From JBBRVW01 sp963784645 (GTDB taxonomy: Bacteria > Actinomycetota > Actinomycetes > JACCUZ01), in NCBI GenBank assembly GCA_963784645.1, contig CAWARY010000005.1:248001-312000 (forward strand): a stretch of DNA of 64,000 nt, written 5' to 3'. This document shows, piece by piece, positions 17,563-26,279 of this stretch. Below the pieces are notes generated by a model. The model was not told the DNA's origin. It made no database searches and worked only from the letters and a program-made list of their open reading frames with translations. The position numbers were made by a program, and so were the translations under genes. Positions within the stretch are counted from its first letter, which is position 1. Every line of letters begins with the position of its first letter.

Positions 17563-17593
17563 CCGGTCTGGTGTAGGACAGTCCTGAGACCGG
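17563..17593. promoter_or_regulatory. Inverted repeat CCGGTCT/AGACCGG in the promoter of the BNR gene
   Basis: Perfect 7-bp arms flank a 17-base centre that contains a second small palindrome (GGACAGTCC) and a TAGGAC box. Its place 14-44 bases before the ATG at 17607 would suit a repressor operator. No factor can be named. Confidence 0.35.
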
Positions 17594-17606
17594 ACGAGGG
17601 AGACAC

Positions 17607-18698
17607 ATGTCCACCACCCTGCTGCTCGTCGGGACCCGCAAGGGCCTCTGGGTCGCCCGCAGCGACGACGACCGTCGCACCTGGCGGGTCGAGGGCCCGT
17701 CGTTCGTCATGAACGCGGTCTACGCCGTCGCGCTCGACACCCGCGGCGGCCGCACCAGGCTGCTCGCCAGTGCCGACAGCGAGCACTGGGGGCCCTCGGT
17801 GTTCCGCTCCGACGACCTGGGGGCGACCTGGCAGGAGACCGCGGAGGGCGCGGGCCACTTCCCGGCCGACACCGGCGCCACGCTCAAGCGGTTCTGGGCG
17901 CTGGCGCCCGGGCCCGAGGACCAGCCGGGTGTCGTGTGGGCCGGCAGCGAGCCGTCGGCCGTGTGGCGCTCCGACGACCGCGGCGAGACCTTCGAGCTGG
18001 TCCGCGGCCTCTGGGACCACCCGCACCGGGAGCAGTGGGGAGCGGGCTTCGGCGGCCAGGCCGCCCACACCGTGCTGCCGCACCCCACCGACCCGGCCCG
18101 GATCTCGGTGGCCATGAGCACCGGCGGCTACTACCGCAGTGCCGACGCCGGAGCCACCTGGGAGCCCGCCAACAAGGGGATCAAGGCCTACTTCTTCCCC
18201 GACCCGTGGCCGGAGTTCGGGCAGTGCGTCCACAAGGTCGACTTCAACCGCGAACGGCCGGACCAGCTGTGGGCGCAGAACCACCATGGCGTCTACCGCA
18301 GCGACGACGCCGGCACGACCTGGTTGTCCGTCGCCGAGGGCCTCCCGTCGGACTTCGGCTTCCCGGTGGTCGCGCACCCGCGCCGGCCCGGCGCGGCGTA
18401 CTACTTCCCGCTCGTCGCCGACAGCGAGCGGCTGCCGCCGGAGGGCAAGGCCCGGGTCTACCGCACGGTCGACGAGGGTGCGTCCTGGGAGGCCCTCACC
18501 GAGGGGCTCCCGCAGCAGGACTTCTACGGGGCGGTCCTGCGCGACGCGATGTGCGCCGACGACGCCGACGCCACCGGCGTCTACGTCGGGACGCGCACCG
18601 GCAGCCTGTTCGCCAGCAACGACGAGGGCGACTCCTGGTCGACGCTGGCGAGCGACCTGCCCGACGTGCTGTGCGTCCGCGCTGCGACGGTGGGCTGA
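17607..18698 (+). CDS. BNR/sialidase-type beta-propeller protein
   Basis: The 363-aa protein contains repeated SxDxGxTW Asp-box (BNR) motifs: SDDLGATWQETAEG, SDDRGETFELVRG, SADAGATWEPANKG, SDDAGTTWLSVAEG and VDEGASWEALTEG. Such propellers occur in sialidases and in photosystem assembly factor-like proteins. It has no signal peptide, so a cytoplasmic role is likelier than a secreted sialidase. GAGGGAG precedes the ATG. The MoaD/ThiS-like gene starts 5 bases after its stop, a pairing I recall as common in actinobacteria. Confidence 0.85.
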   Translation: MSTTLLLVGTRKGLWVARSDDDRRTWRVEGPSFVMNAVYAVALDTRGGRTRLLASADSEHWGPSVFRSDDLGATWQETAEGAGHFPADTGATLKRFWALAPGPEDQPGVVWAGSEPSAVWRSDDRGETFELVRGLWDHPHREQWGAGFGGQAAHTVLPHPTDPARISVAMSTGGYYRSADAGATWEPANKGIKAYFFPDPWPEFGQCVHKVDFNRERPDQLWAQNHHGVYRSDDAGTTWLSVAEGLPSDFGFPVVAHPRRPGAAYYFPLVADSERLPPEGKARVYRTVDEGASWEALTEGLPQQDFYGAVLRDAMCADDADATGVYVGTRTGSLFASNDEGDSWSTLASDLPDVLCVRAATVG

Positions 18699-18703
18699 GC
18701 CCG

Positions 18704-18988
18704 GTGCCGGACCACGGCGTCACCGTCGTGCTGCCCGGTGTGCTGCGCCCGCACGCGGGCGGCGCACACGAGGTCGGCGTCGAGGGCTCGACGGTCGGCG
18801 AGGTGCTCGAGGCGCTGACCACCGCGCACCCGGCGCTCGGCCGGCGACTGCGCGACGAGCGGGGCGCGCTGCGCCGGTTCGTCAACGTCTACGTCGGCGA
18901 CACCGACGTCCGCGACGCGCAGGGGCTCGACACCCCCGTGCCGGCCGGCGGCCAGGTGGTCGTCCTGCCGTCCGTGGCGGGCGGCTGA
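18704..18988 (+). CDS. MoaD/ThiS family sulfur-carrier-like protein
   Basis: This 94-aa ubiquitin-fold protein ends in the diagnostic Gly-Gly (PSVAGG) that is adenylated and thiocarboxylated in sulfur carriers. Internal features fit the fold: VGEVLEALTTAHPALGRRL, FVNVYVGDTDVR, TPVPAGGQVVVLPSVAGG. No moa or thi biosynthetic gene is adjacent, so molybdopterin, thiamine or a dedicated pathway linked to the upstream BNR protein are all possible. Confidence 0.88.
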   Translation: MPDHGVTVVLPGVLRPHAGGAHEVGVEGSTVGEVLEALTTAHPALGRRLRDERGALRRFVNVYVGDTDVRDAQGLDTPVPAGGQVVVLPSVAGG

Positions 18989-19009
18989 GCGGAGCCGGCA
19001 GCCCTGCGG

Positions 19010-19822
19010 TCAGGCGGCCGCGACGAGCTGCTCGGCCGGTGTCGCCTCGACCGGTGCCGCGGCGGCGGCCGGTGCCCGGGCGAACCCGCGGGTCAGCCGG
19101 ACGCCGAGCGCCACCACCACCGCGCCGGCGACGGCGTCGAGCAGGTAGTGGTTGGCCGTCGAGACCACCACGAGGGTGGTGCCGACCGGGTAGAGGACGG
19201 CCAGGACCCGCACCCAGCGACGCCGGGCCAGCCGGAAGACGACCCAGGCGACCCAGACGGCCCAGCCGACATGCAGCGAGGGCATCGCCGCGAGCTGGTT
19301 GGTGAGGTCTCCCAGCCCCTTGGGGGCACTGGCGTCGCTGCCCCACCAGCCGAGGCTGGCGGTGGTCGCCAGCGTGTCGACGAAGCCAGGCAGCATCCGC
19401 GGCGGAGCCATCGGCACCAGTGTGAAGCCGACGAGGCCGATCGTGGACGCCACCACGAGGGCGTTGCGGACGTGCCGGTAATGGTCGTGGTGGCTGCGGT
19501 AGGCCCAGACCATGACCGCGGGGGTCACGACGTAGTGCAGCAGCGAGTACCAGTAGCTGGCCGCCAGGGCGAGCGCCGGCACCGCTTGGAGCGCGGCGTT
19601 GGCCGGGCCCTCGATGTCCAGGTGGAGCAGGCGCTCCACTGCGAGCAGGTCATGGGCGTGGGCCAGCGCGGTCGGCATGGTCGCGTCGCCGAGCAGGCGG
19701 GCCGCGCTGTAGGCGAGGTACAGGAGGGCCAGCAGCCCGACCTCGCGCAGCCAGCGTCGCGAGCGGCCGGAGGCTGCCGGCAGCCGGGCACCCGCCCTGG
19801 CGCCGAGCTCGCACGTCGTCAT
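19010..19822 (-). CDS. PAP2-family membrane phosphatase (inositol-phosphoceramide synthase-like)
   Basis: The 270-aa protein has about six membrane helices and the phosphatase motifs MPSLHVGWAVW and STANHYLLDAVAG, whose two histidines and aspartate form the active site. The spacing is like bacterial AUR1/PAP2 proteins, which transfer or remove phospho-groups from lipids. ATG at 19822 is chosen because GAGGG lies 3 bases before it. It runs opposite to ilvD. Confidence 0.85.
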   Translation of the reverse strand: MTTCELGARAGARLPAASGRSRRWLREVGLLALLYLAYSAARLLGDATMPTALAHAHDLLAVERLLHLDIEGPANAALQAVPALALAASYWYSLLHYVVTPAVMVWAYRSHHDHYRHVRNALVVASTIGLVGFTLVPMAPPRMLPGFVDTLATTASLGWWGSDASAPKGLGDLTNQLAAMPSLHVGWAVWVAWVVFRLARRRWVRVLAVLYPVGTTLVVVSTANHYLLDAVAGAVVVALGVRLTRGFARAPAAAAAPVEATPAEQLVAAA

Positions 19823-19880
19823 GTCCCTCAGCCTCCGCCGTCTGCTGATGTCCGGCCAGGGAGCCAGCCGCCTGGTCCCT

Positions 19881-19898
19881 GGTGGGGTTGTCCCCACC
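19881..19898. other. Short hairpin in the PAP2-ilvD gap
   Basis: GGTGGGG and CCCCACC form a perfect 7-bp stem with a TTGT loop, 144 bases before ilvD. The rest of this 219-base divergent gap holds no gene I can support; a short frame from 19821 is leucine-rich at first but overlaps the PAP2 start. Confidence 0.4.
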
Positions 19899-20029
19899 CC
19901 CAGTGAGCCATCCCGGTCTTGCAGCCGGGTTGCGACCCACTGGCGAGGGTCTCCGCGGGCAGCTGGCTACGGCCCCCGGTGGTGATCTCGTCGGCCGGGA
20001 CACGGCCCGCACGCGGTCGCCAACAATGG

Positions 20030-20035
20030 CAGCAT
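20030..20035 (+). promoter_or_regulatory. Possible leaderless -10 box (CAGCAT) of ilvD
   Basis: CAGCAT ends 6 nt before the GTG at 20042 and resembles the CAGGCT box of the ilvB leader. A GGAG lies just before the GTG, so ordinary initiation is also possible. Confidence 0.3.
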
Positions 20036-20041
20036 CGGAGC

Positions 20042-21766
20042 GTGCCGACGCATTCCACCACGGACGGATCCGTTTCTTCACCCGATATCAAGCCGCGCTC
20101 CCGGGACGTCACCGACGGCCTGGAGAAGGCAGCCGCCCGGGGGATGCTCCGGGCCGTCGGGATGGGCGACGCCGACTTCGCCAAGCCCCAGATCGGGGTC
20201 GCCTCGTCCTGGAACGAGATCACCCCCTGCAACCTGTCTCTCGACCGCCTGGCGAAGGCAGCGAAGGACGGCGTGCACGCGGCCGGGGGGTACCCGCTCG
20301 AGTTCGGCACCATCTCGGTCTCCGACGGCATCTCGATGGGCCACGAGGGGATGCACTTCTCGCTCGTGTCCCGCGAGGTCATCGCCGACTCGGTCGAGGT
20401 CGTCATGCAGGCCGAGCGCCTCGACGGCTCGGTCCTGCTCGCCGGCTGCGACAAGTCGCTGCCCGGGATGCTCATGGCCGCGGCCCGGCTCGACCTCGCC
20501 AGCGTCTTCCTCTACGCCGGCACGATCCTGCCCGGCATCGCGAAGATGTCCGACGGCACCGAGAAGCAGGTCACGATCATCGACGCCTTCGAGGCGGTGG
20601 GTGCCTGCGCCCGTGGGCTCATGAGCCGTGAGGACGTCGACGCCATCGAACGGGCGATCTGCCCCGGTGAGGGCGCCTGCGGCGGCATGTACACCGCCAA
20701 CACCATGGCCAGCGCCGCCGAGGCGCTCGGCATGTCCCTGCCCGGCAGCGCCGCACCGCCGGCCACCGACCGGCGCCGCGACGGGTTCGCCCGCCGGTCC
20801 GGCGAGGCCGTGGTCGAGATGCTGCGCCGCGGCATCACCGCGCGCGACGTCATGGTCAAGGAGGCCTTCGAGAACGCCATCGCCGTGGTGATGGCGTTCG
20901 GCGGCTCGACCAACGCGGTGCTGCACCTGCTGGCGATCGCGTTCGAGGCGGCGGTCCCGCTCGACCTCGACGACTTCCGGCGGATCGGCGCGAAGGTGCC
21001 CCACCTGGCCGACGTGAAGCCGTTCGGGCAGTACGTGATGACCGACGTCGACCGCGTCGGCGGCGTCCCCGTCGTGATGCGGGCGCTCCTCGACGCCGGG
21101 CTGATGAACGGGGACGTGCTCACGGTCACCGGGCGCACGATGGCCGAGAACCTCGCCGACATCGCGCCACCCGACGTCGACGGCAAGGTCCTGCGCGCCA
21201 TGTCCGAGCCGATCCACCGCACCGGCGGCCTGACCATCCTGCGGGGCAGCCTCGCGCCGGACGGCGCGGTCGTGAAGACCGCCGGCTTCGACGCCGACGT
21301 CTTCGAGGGCACCGCCCGGGTGTTCGACCGGGAGCGGGCCGCGATGGACGCGCTGGCCGACGGCACGATCGCGGCCGGCGACGCCGTCGTCATCCGCTAC
21401 GAGGGCCCGAAGGGCGGCCCCGGCATGCGCGAGATGCTCGCGATCACCGGTGCCATCAAGGGTGCCGGGCTGGGAAAGGACGTCCTGCTGCTCACCGACG
21501 GGCGCTTCTCCGGCGGCACCACGGGCCTGTGCGTCGGGCACGTCGCGCCGGAGGCGGTCGACGGCGGCCCGGTCGCCCTCGTGCGCGACGGCGACCGGAT
21601 CCGGCTCGACGTGGCGGCCATGACGCTCGACCTGCTCGTCGACGACGACGAGCTGGCTGCCCGGCGCACCGGCTGGGAGCCGTTGCCGCCGGTCTACACC
21701 GGTGGGGTGCTGGCGAAGTACACGAAGCTGGTCGGCTCGGCGGCCCAGGGAGCCGTCTGCACCTGA
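20042..21766 (+). CDS. ilvD: Dihydroxy-acid dehydratase
   Basis: IlvD (574 aa) carries out the third step of valine/isoleucine synthesis, using an Fe-S cluster. Cluster and active-site motifs are present: CNLSLDRLAKAAK, AGCDKSLPGMLMA, CPGEGACGGMYTANTM and LLTDGRFSGGTTGLCVGHVAPEA. GTG at 20042 puts the family RSRDVTDGLEKAAARGMLRA region about 17 residues in, as expected. It stands alone, 2.1 kb before the ilvBNC operon and separated from it by an oppositely oriented HD-GYP gene. Confidence 0.96.
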   Translation: MPTHSTTDGSVSSPDIKPRSRDVTDGLEKAAARGMLRAVGMGDADFAKPQIGVASSWNEITPCNLSLDRLAKAAKDGVHAAGGYPLEFGTISVSDGISMGHEGMHFSLVSREVIADSVEVVMQAERLDGSVLLAGCDKSLPGMLMAAARLDLASVFLYAGTILPGIAKMSDGTEKQVTIIDAFEAVGACARGLMSREDVDAIERAICPGEGACGGMYTANTMASAAEALGMSLPGSAAPPATDRRRDGFARRSGEAVVEMLRRGITARDVMVKEAFENAIAVVMAFGGSTNAVLHLLAIAFEAAVPLDLDDFRRIGAKVPHLADVKPFGQYVMTDVDRVGGVPVVMRALLDAGLMNGDVLTVTGRTMAENLADIAPPDVDGKVLRAMSEPIHRTGGLTILRGSLAPDGAVVKTAGFDADVFEGTARVFDRERAAMDALADGTIAAGDAVVIRYEGPKGGPGMREMLAITGAIKGAGLGKDVLLLTDGRFSGGTTGLCVGHVAPEAVDGGPVALVRDGDRIRLDVAAMTLDLLVDDDELAARRTGWEPLPPVYTGGVLAKYTKLVGSAAQGAVCT

Positions 21767-21795
21767 TCCCGGCGGCCGCTGGGCAGGAGCCGCCG

Positions 21796-23538
21796 TCAGT
21801 GACCGAGCAGACCGCCGAGCAGGCCCTTCTTGGTGGGCGTCGGTGAGCTCGTCGGCGTCGGCGTCCCCGACCCGGTGAGCCCGCCCACGACGCCCCCGAC
21901 GGTGCCGGTGACGGAGCCGACCGTGCCCGTCACGGTCCCGACCGGGTCGGCGACGACCTCGTCGACGGTGCCGGTGACCGTGCCGACCGGGTCCGCGACG
22001 ACGGAGCCGACCGTCCCGGTCACCGTGCCTACCGTGCCGGTCACCGTCCCGGTGACCTTGCCCACCGTGCCGGTCACCTTCTCGACGGCGCCGGTGGCGG
22101 TCGCGACGACCGTGGGGGTCGGGTCCTTCGTCGGCGTGCCCGAGCCGGAAGGCGGCGGGCTGGTGGTCGGGCTCGGGCTGGTCCCCTTGGGCGGAGTGCT
22201 CGGAGTGGTCGCCGGGCGGTCCCCGGGGCTCGAGTCGACGGCGGCCGGCTCGCCGGCCGGACCTCCGGATGCTGTGGTGGGGCCCGGTGCGGGGGTGGTC
22301 GCGGGTCCGGCGACGGGCAGGACGGCCGGGCCACGGTCGACACCGGTTCCGGCCGACCGGTCCGCGGCTGCCGCGGCTGGGCTCGTGCCGTCCGTGGGTG
22401 CGGTCGAGACGATCGACGTCGCCGCCTGCGCGGTCGGCACCGAGGACGGCAGCGCCATCACCGCCCCGCCGGAGGCGACGGCTCCGGTGGCCAGGGCGCC
22501 GGCGCCCACGACGCGGGCCAGCGTGCTCGCCGGGACCGCGCCGGCGACGAGGGGGACGTCGGCCAGCCACGCGACCACGCCCTGCGCCCGGCGCAGCCGC
22601 GGGGCGCCGACCGCCACCATGGCGCGGACGACCTGGGGGTCGAACTGCGTCCCGGAGAACCGGATCAGCTCCTGCAGCGCGGCCGCTCGCGAGACGGGCC
22701 GCTTGTACGCGCGAGCAGCGGTCATCACGTCGTACGCGTCGGCGACCGAGACGATCCGGGCGCCCAGGCTGATCCGTGACCCCGCGAGGCCGGTGGGGTA
22801 GCCGGTGCCGTCGTAGCGCTCGTGGTGCTGGACGATGACGTCGGCCCACTCGCCGAGCCAGGGGAGCAGTCCCTCGGCCATCTCCGCACCGTGCGAGGGG
22901 TGCGCGCGCAGCACGGCCCACTCGTCCTCGGTCGGCTTGCCCGGCTTGTTCAGCAGCGTCGCGGGCACCTGCAGCTTGCCGATGTCGTGCAGGATCGCGG
23001 CCCACCGGAGCAGGTCCCGGTCGCGGGCCGGGATGTTCAGCTGCTCGGCCAGCAGGTCGGTGAACATCCGGACGCGTTCGGCGTGGCCCCGCGTGGGCTT
23101 GTCGTGGGCGCTCAGGGCGGCGACCAGGGTGAGGATCTCCCGCGCCACGGCGCCGGGGTCGGCACCGGCGTCGCGGACCCGCGCCAGCTGCTCCTCGATC
23201 GGGCGCCGCCGGATCGCCTCGCGGGCCACCCTGAGGCGGGACGGGGCACGGTCCGGGAACAGCATGCTGAGGTCGAGCAGGGTGACGAGGGGGAGCAGCC
23301 GCCGGCCCAGCCGGTCGACGAGGACCAGGGACACGGTCGAGACGACCAGCAGGACGGCGAGGTGCCAGGCGCGGTCGACGTGACCCGTCACAGGCGGCAT
23401 CAGCCGGTGCGCCGCGTAGGCGGCCGCGAACGACGTGAGCACCGGGCCGCAGAGAACCGCGGCACGCAGCGCGGCCGCGCCCGTGGACCGCCTGAGCCAG
23501 CGAGTCGACCCGCCCGTCGTGCGCTCGTCGTCGCCCAT
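21796..23538 (-). CDS. HD-GYP phosphohydrolase with a long repetitive C-terminal tail
   Basis: The 580-aa protein has two or three N-terminal hydrophobic segments, then an intact HD-GYP domain (GHAERVRMF, ILHDIGKLQVP, HHERYDGTGYPTGL). HD-GYP enzymes usually degrade cyclic di-GMP. A further hydrophobic stretch follows at roughly residue 345-365 (VVGAGALATGAVASGGAVMAL). The last 200 residues are Pro/Thr/Ser-rich and then consist of repeated VTGTVG/VVADPVGT units, ending KKGLLGGLLGH. That tail is unlike any catalytic domain and may be outside the membrane. ATG at 23538 follows a GGGG ribosome site; a GTG at 23550 is also open. Confidence 0.85.
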   Translation of the reverse strand: MGDDERTTGGSTRWLRRSTGAAALRAAVLCGPVLTSFAAAYAAHRLMPPVTGHVDRAWHLAVLLVVSTVSLVLVDRLGRRLLPLVTLLDLSMLFPDRAPSRLRVAREAIRRRPIEEQLARVRDAGADPGAVAREILTLVAALSAHDKPTRGHAERVRMFTDLLAEQLNIPARDRDLLRWAAILHDIGKLQVPATLLNKPGKPTEDEWAVLRAHPSHGAEMAEGLLPWLGEWADVIVQHHERYDGTGYPTGLAGSRISLGARIVSVADAYDVMTAARAYKRPVSRAAALQELIRFSGTQFDPQVVRAMVAVGAPRLRRAQGVVAWLADVPLVAGAVPASTLARVVGAGALATGAVASGGAVMALPSSVPTAQAATSIVSTAPTDGTSPAAAAADRSAGTGVDRGPAVLPVAGPATTPAPGPTTASGGPAGEPAAVDSSPGDRPATTPSTPPKGTSPSPTTSPPPSGSGTPTKDPTPTVVATATGAVEKVTGTVGKVTGTVTGTVGTVTGTVGSVVADPVGTVTGTVDEVVADPVGTVTGTVGSVTGTVGGVVGGLTGSGTPTPTSSPTPTKKGLLGGLLGH

Positions 23539-23721
23539 GCCCCGCCCCACCCGTCGTTGACCGTCCCTTTACTCATCGGCCCGGCGCCCGGCCGTGGCGA
23601 TCGGCCGGTCGGGTGAGGATCGCGTTCCGCTGCGCCGTGCAGGTCGCGGGACCTCCCGACGGAGCCGGCGGCACGGGGAGCGCCGGCCCGGCCCGCGATG
23701 CGAGACGGTTCGTGCCACACG

Positions 23722-23751
23722 TTGACACCCGTGCGGGGCGGCGAACAGGCT
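23722..23751 (+). promoter_or_regulatory. Promoter of the ilvB leader transcript
   Basis: A perfect -35 TTGACA (23722-23727) is followed after 18 bases by CAGGCT (23746-23751), a fair -10. The predicted start falls on the GTG at 23758, so the leader peptide would be translated from a leaderless RNA. Between the HD-GYP start (23538) and this promoter I see nothing else. Confidence 0.7.
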
Positions 23752-23757
23752 GTGAGC

Positions 23758-23796
23758 GTGCCCCGCCTCGTCGTACTTCGGCGGCGCGCCGCCTGA
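23758..23796 (+). CDS. ilvB leader peptide MPRLVVLRRRAA
   Basis: This 12-codon frame reads GTG, then Pro-Arg-Leu-Val-Val-Leu followed by three Arg and two Ala. The control stretch CTC-GTC-GTA-CTT includes GTA and CTT, which are rare in such a GC-rich genome. A Leu/Val run directly before a strong terminator and ilvB is the hallmark of branched-chain attenuation known from Streptomyces and Corynebacterium ilvB leaders. The leader lies 6 nt after the -10 box and needs no ribosome site. Confidence 0.8.
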   Translation: MPRLVVLRRRAA

Positions 23797-23816
23797 CGCC
23801 TGTCAGCCGAGCGCGC

Positions 23817-23856
23817 GACCCCTCGCTGTCCGATCCCGGACCGGAGGGGTTTTTTG
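23817..23856 (+). terminator. ilvB attenuator terminator
   Basis: ACCCCTC (23818-23824) pairs with GAGGGGT (23844-23850), with an inner GTCCG/CGGAC stem, directly followed by a run of six T counting the last stem base. It lies 20 bases after the leader peptide stop and 38 before ilvB, so it would stop transcription before the operon when charged Leu/Val tRNA is plentiful. A CTGAC-GCCT-GTCAG hairpin between leader and terminator may be part of the alternative fold. Confidence 0.85.
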
Positions 23857-23893
23857 TTGCACCGAACCACCCGCCACGTGAGAGGTCCCGCAG

Positions 23894-25699
23894 ATGTCCG
23901 AGCAGACCAGCGAGTCGATGTCCGGTGCGCAGAGCATCGTCCGGTCGCTGGAGTCGGCCGGCGTAGACACCGTCTTCGGGATCCCCGGCGGCGCGATCCT
24001 CCCGCTCTACGACCCGCTGATGGACTCGTCGCGGATCCGGCACATCCTGGTCCGGCACGAGCAGGGCGCCGGGCACGCGGCCACCGGCTACGCCCAGGCG
24101 ACCGGCCGGGTCGGGGTCTGCATGGCGACCAGCGGGCCGGGCGCGACCAACCTCGTCACGCCCATCGCCGACGCCTACATGGACAGCGTCCCGATCGTCG
24201 CGGTCACCGGCCAGGTGCCGAGCGCATCGATCGGCACCGACGCCTTCCAGGAGGCGGACATCCGCGGCATCACGATGCCGATCACCAAGCACAACTACCT
24301 CGTGACCGACCCGGCGGACATCCCGAGGACCATCGCCGAGGCTTTCCACATCGCGTCGACGGGCCGCCCGGGGCCGGTGCTCGTGGACATCGCCAAGGAC
24401 GCCATGCAGGCGATGACCAGCTTCTCGTGGCCGACGTCGGTCGACCTGCCGGGCTACCGGCCGGTGACCAAGCCGCACGGGAAGCAGATCCGTGAGGCCG
24501 CCCGGCTGATCGTCGGATCGCGCCGGCCGGTGCTCTACGTCGGCGGCGGCGTCCTCAAGGCCCGCGCCTGGGCCGAGCTCCGGGCGCTCGCAGAGCTCAC
24601 CGGGATCCCGGTCGTGACGACGCTGATGGCGCGCGGCGCCTTCCCGGACAGCCACCCGCAGCACCTCGGCATGCCCGGTATGCACGGCACGGTCGCCGCC
24701 GTGACGGCCCTGCAGAAGTCCGACCTGCTCATCAGCCTCGGCGCGAGGTTCGACGACCGCGTCACCGGCAAGCTGTCCAGCTTCGCTCCCGACGCCAAGG
24801 TGATCCACGCCGACATCGACCCTGCGGAGATCTCGAAGAACCGGCTGGCCGACGTGCCCATCGTCGGCGATGCCCGGGAGGTCCTCGCCGATCTCGTCGT
24901 CGCGGTGAAGGCCGAGCACGACGCGGGTCACCAGGGCGACTACGAGGGCTGGTGGGCCGAGGTCGACCGGTGGCGCACGACGTACCCGCTCGGCTACGAC
25001 CAGCCGGCCGACGGCTCGCTGGCCCCGCAGTACGTGATCGAGCGGCTGGGCGCGATCGCCGGCCCCGACGCGCTCTACGTCGCAGGCGTGGGGCAGCACC
25101 AGATGTGGGCCGCCCAGTTCATCGGCTACGAGAACCCCAACACCTGGCTCAACTCCGGCGGGCTGGGGACGATGGGCTACGCCGTCCCCGCGGCCATGGG
25201 CGCCAAGGCCGGCCGGCCGGATGCCACGGTCTGGGCCATCGACGGTGACGGTTGCTTCCAGATGACCAACCAGGAGCTCGCCACCTGCGCCATCAACGAC
25301 ATCCCCATCAAGGTCGCCATCATCAACAACGGCAGCCTCGGGATGGTCCGGCAGTGGCAGACGCTGTTCTACAACCAGCGCTACTCCAACACCGATCTCG
25401 GTGGCTCCGGCCGCAACGCGGCTCAGGCGGGCTCCCGGGTCGAGCACATCCCCGACTTCGTCAAGCTCGCGGACGCCTACGGCTGCATCGGGCTGCGCTG
25501 CGAGAAGGCCGAGGACGTCGACGCCACCATCGAGCAGGCGATGGCGATCGACGACCGGCCGGTGGTGGTCGACTTCACCGTGCACCAGGACGCGATGGTG
25601 TGGCCGATGGTCCCCGCCGGCACCAGCAACGACGAGATCCAGGTGGCGCGCAACATGGCCCCGCAGTGGGACACCGAGACCGGGGAGACCCGGTCATGA
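23894..25699 (+). CDS. ilvB: Acetolactate synthase large subunit
   Basis: IlvB (601 aa) is the TPP enzyme that condenses pyruvate with pyruvate or 2-ketobutyrate, the first common step of Val/Leu/Ile synthesis. Visible motifs are GIPGGAILPLYD, the activating glutamate in HEQGAGHAATGYAQATG, the FAD-region LGMPGMHGT, and the TPP-binding GDGCFQMTNQELATC...INN. ATG at 23894 follows GAGAGG. It is the first gene of ilvB-ilvN-ilvC and overlaps ilvN by 4 bases. Confidence 0.97.
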   Translation: MSEQTSESMSGAQSIVRSLESAGVDTVFGIPGGAILPLYDPLMDSSRIRHILVRHEQGAGHAATGYAQATGRVGVCMATSGPGATNLVTPIADAYMDSVPIVAVTGQVPSASIGTDAFQEADIRGITMPITKHNYLVTDPADIPRTIAEAFHIASTGRPGPVLVDIAKDAMQAMTSFSWPTSVDLPGYRPVTKPHGKQIREAARLIVGSRRPVLYVGGGVLKARAWAELRALAELTGIPVVTTLMARGAFPDSHPQHLGMPGMHGTVAAVTALQKSDLLISLGARFDDRVTGKLSSFAPDAKVIHADIDPAEISKNRLADVPIVGDAREVLADLVVAVKAEHDAGHQGDYEGWWAEVDRWRTTYPLGYDQPADGSLAPQYVIERLGAIAGPDALYVAGVGQHQMWAAQFIGYENPNTWLNSGGLGTMGYAVPAAMGAKAGRPDATVWAIDGDGCFQMTNQELATCAINDIPIKVAIINNGSLGMVRQWQTLFYNQRYSNTDLGGSGRNAAQAGSRVEHIPDFVKLADAYGCIGLRCEKAEDVDATIEQAMAIDDRPVVVDFTVHQDAMVWPMVPAGTSNDEIQVARNMAPQWDTETGETRS

Positions 25700-26229
25700 G
25701 TCGTCACACGCTCTCGGTGCTGGTCGAGAACAAGCCCGGTGTGCTGGCCCGGATCGCGGGGCTGTTCTCGCGGCGCGGGTTCAACATCGACTCGCTCGCG
25801 GTCGGCCCCACCGAGCACCCGGACATCTCGCGGATGACGATCCTCGTCAACGTCGAGGAGCTCCCGCTCGAGCAGGTGACCAAGCAGCTCAACAAGCTGG
25901 TCGAGGTCATCAAGATCGTCGAGCTGGAGCAGTCGACGTCGGTGCAGCGCGAGCTGCTGCTCGTCAAGGTCGCCGCCGACAAGTCAAACCGGTCGCACGT
26001 CCTCGAGACCGTTCAGCTGTTCCGCGCCAAGGTGGTCGACGTCGCTCCCGACGCCGTGACCATCGAGGCCACGGGCAGCACCGACAAGCTCGAGGCCCTG
26101 CTGCGCGTCCTCGAGCCCTACGGCGTCCGCGAGCTGGTCCAGTCGGGCATGGTGGCCGTCGGGCGCGGGTCGCGCTCGATGACCGACCGCTCGTCGCGAC
26201 CCACCAGCGTCACCCCGATCGCCCGCTGA
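25696..26229 (+). CDS. ilvN: Acetolactate synthase small (regulatory) subunit
   Basis: IlvN (177 aa) binds valine and gives feedback control to IlvB. An N-terminal ACT domain (HTLSVLVENKPGVLARIAGLFSRRGFNIDSL split over residues 4-34) is followed by the C-terminal domain with VLETVQLFRAKVVDV and EALLRVLEPYGVRELVQSG. The start ATG overlaps the ilvB stop (ATGA), so synthesis of the two subunits is coupled. Confidence 0.97.
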   Translation: MSRHTLSVLVENKPGVLARIAGLFSRRGFNIDSLAVGPTEHPDISRMTILVNVEELPLEQVTKQLNKLVEVIKIVELEQSTSVQRELLLVKVAADKSNRSHVLETVQLFRAKVVDVAPDAVTIEATGSTDKLEALLRVLEPYGVRELVQSGMVAVGRGSRSMTDRSSRPTSVTPIAR

Positions 26230-26279
26230 CCGACCTAGCGCACATCCCCCTTCCGCAGACGCACGAGGAGAAGAGAACC

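Noticed and set aside
19821..19985. Leucine-rich short frame before ilvD as a leader peptide
   Set aside because: It begins over the PAP2 start codon, has no promoter box at the right distance and no terminator follows it.
20078..23005. A 975-codon minus-strand frame across ilvD and the HD-GYP gene
   Set aside because: It overlaps two well-supported genes and has no recognisable domain; composition is of the antisense type.
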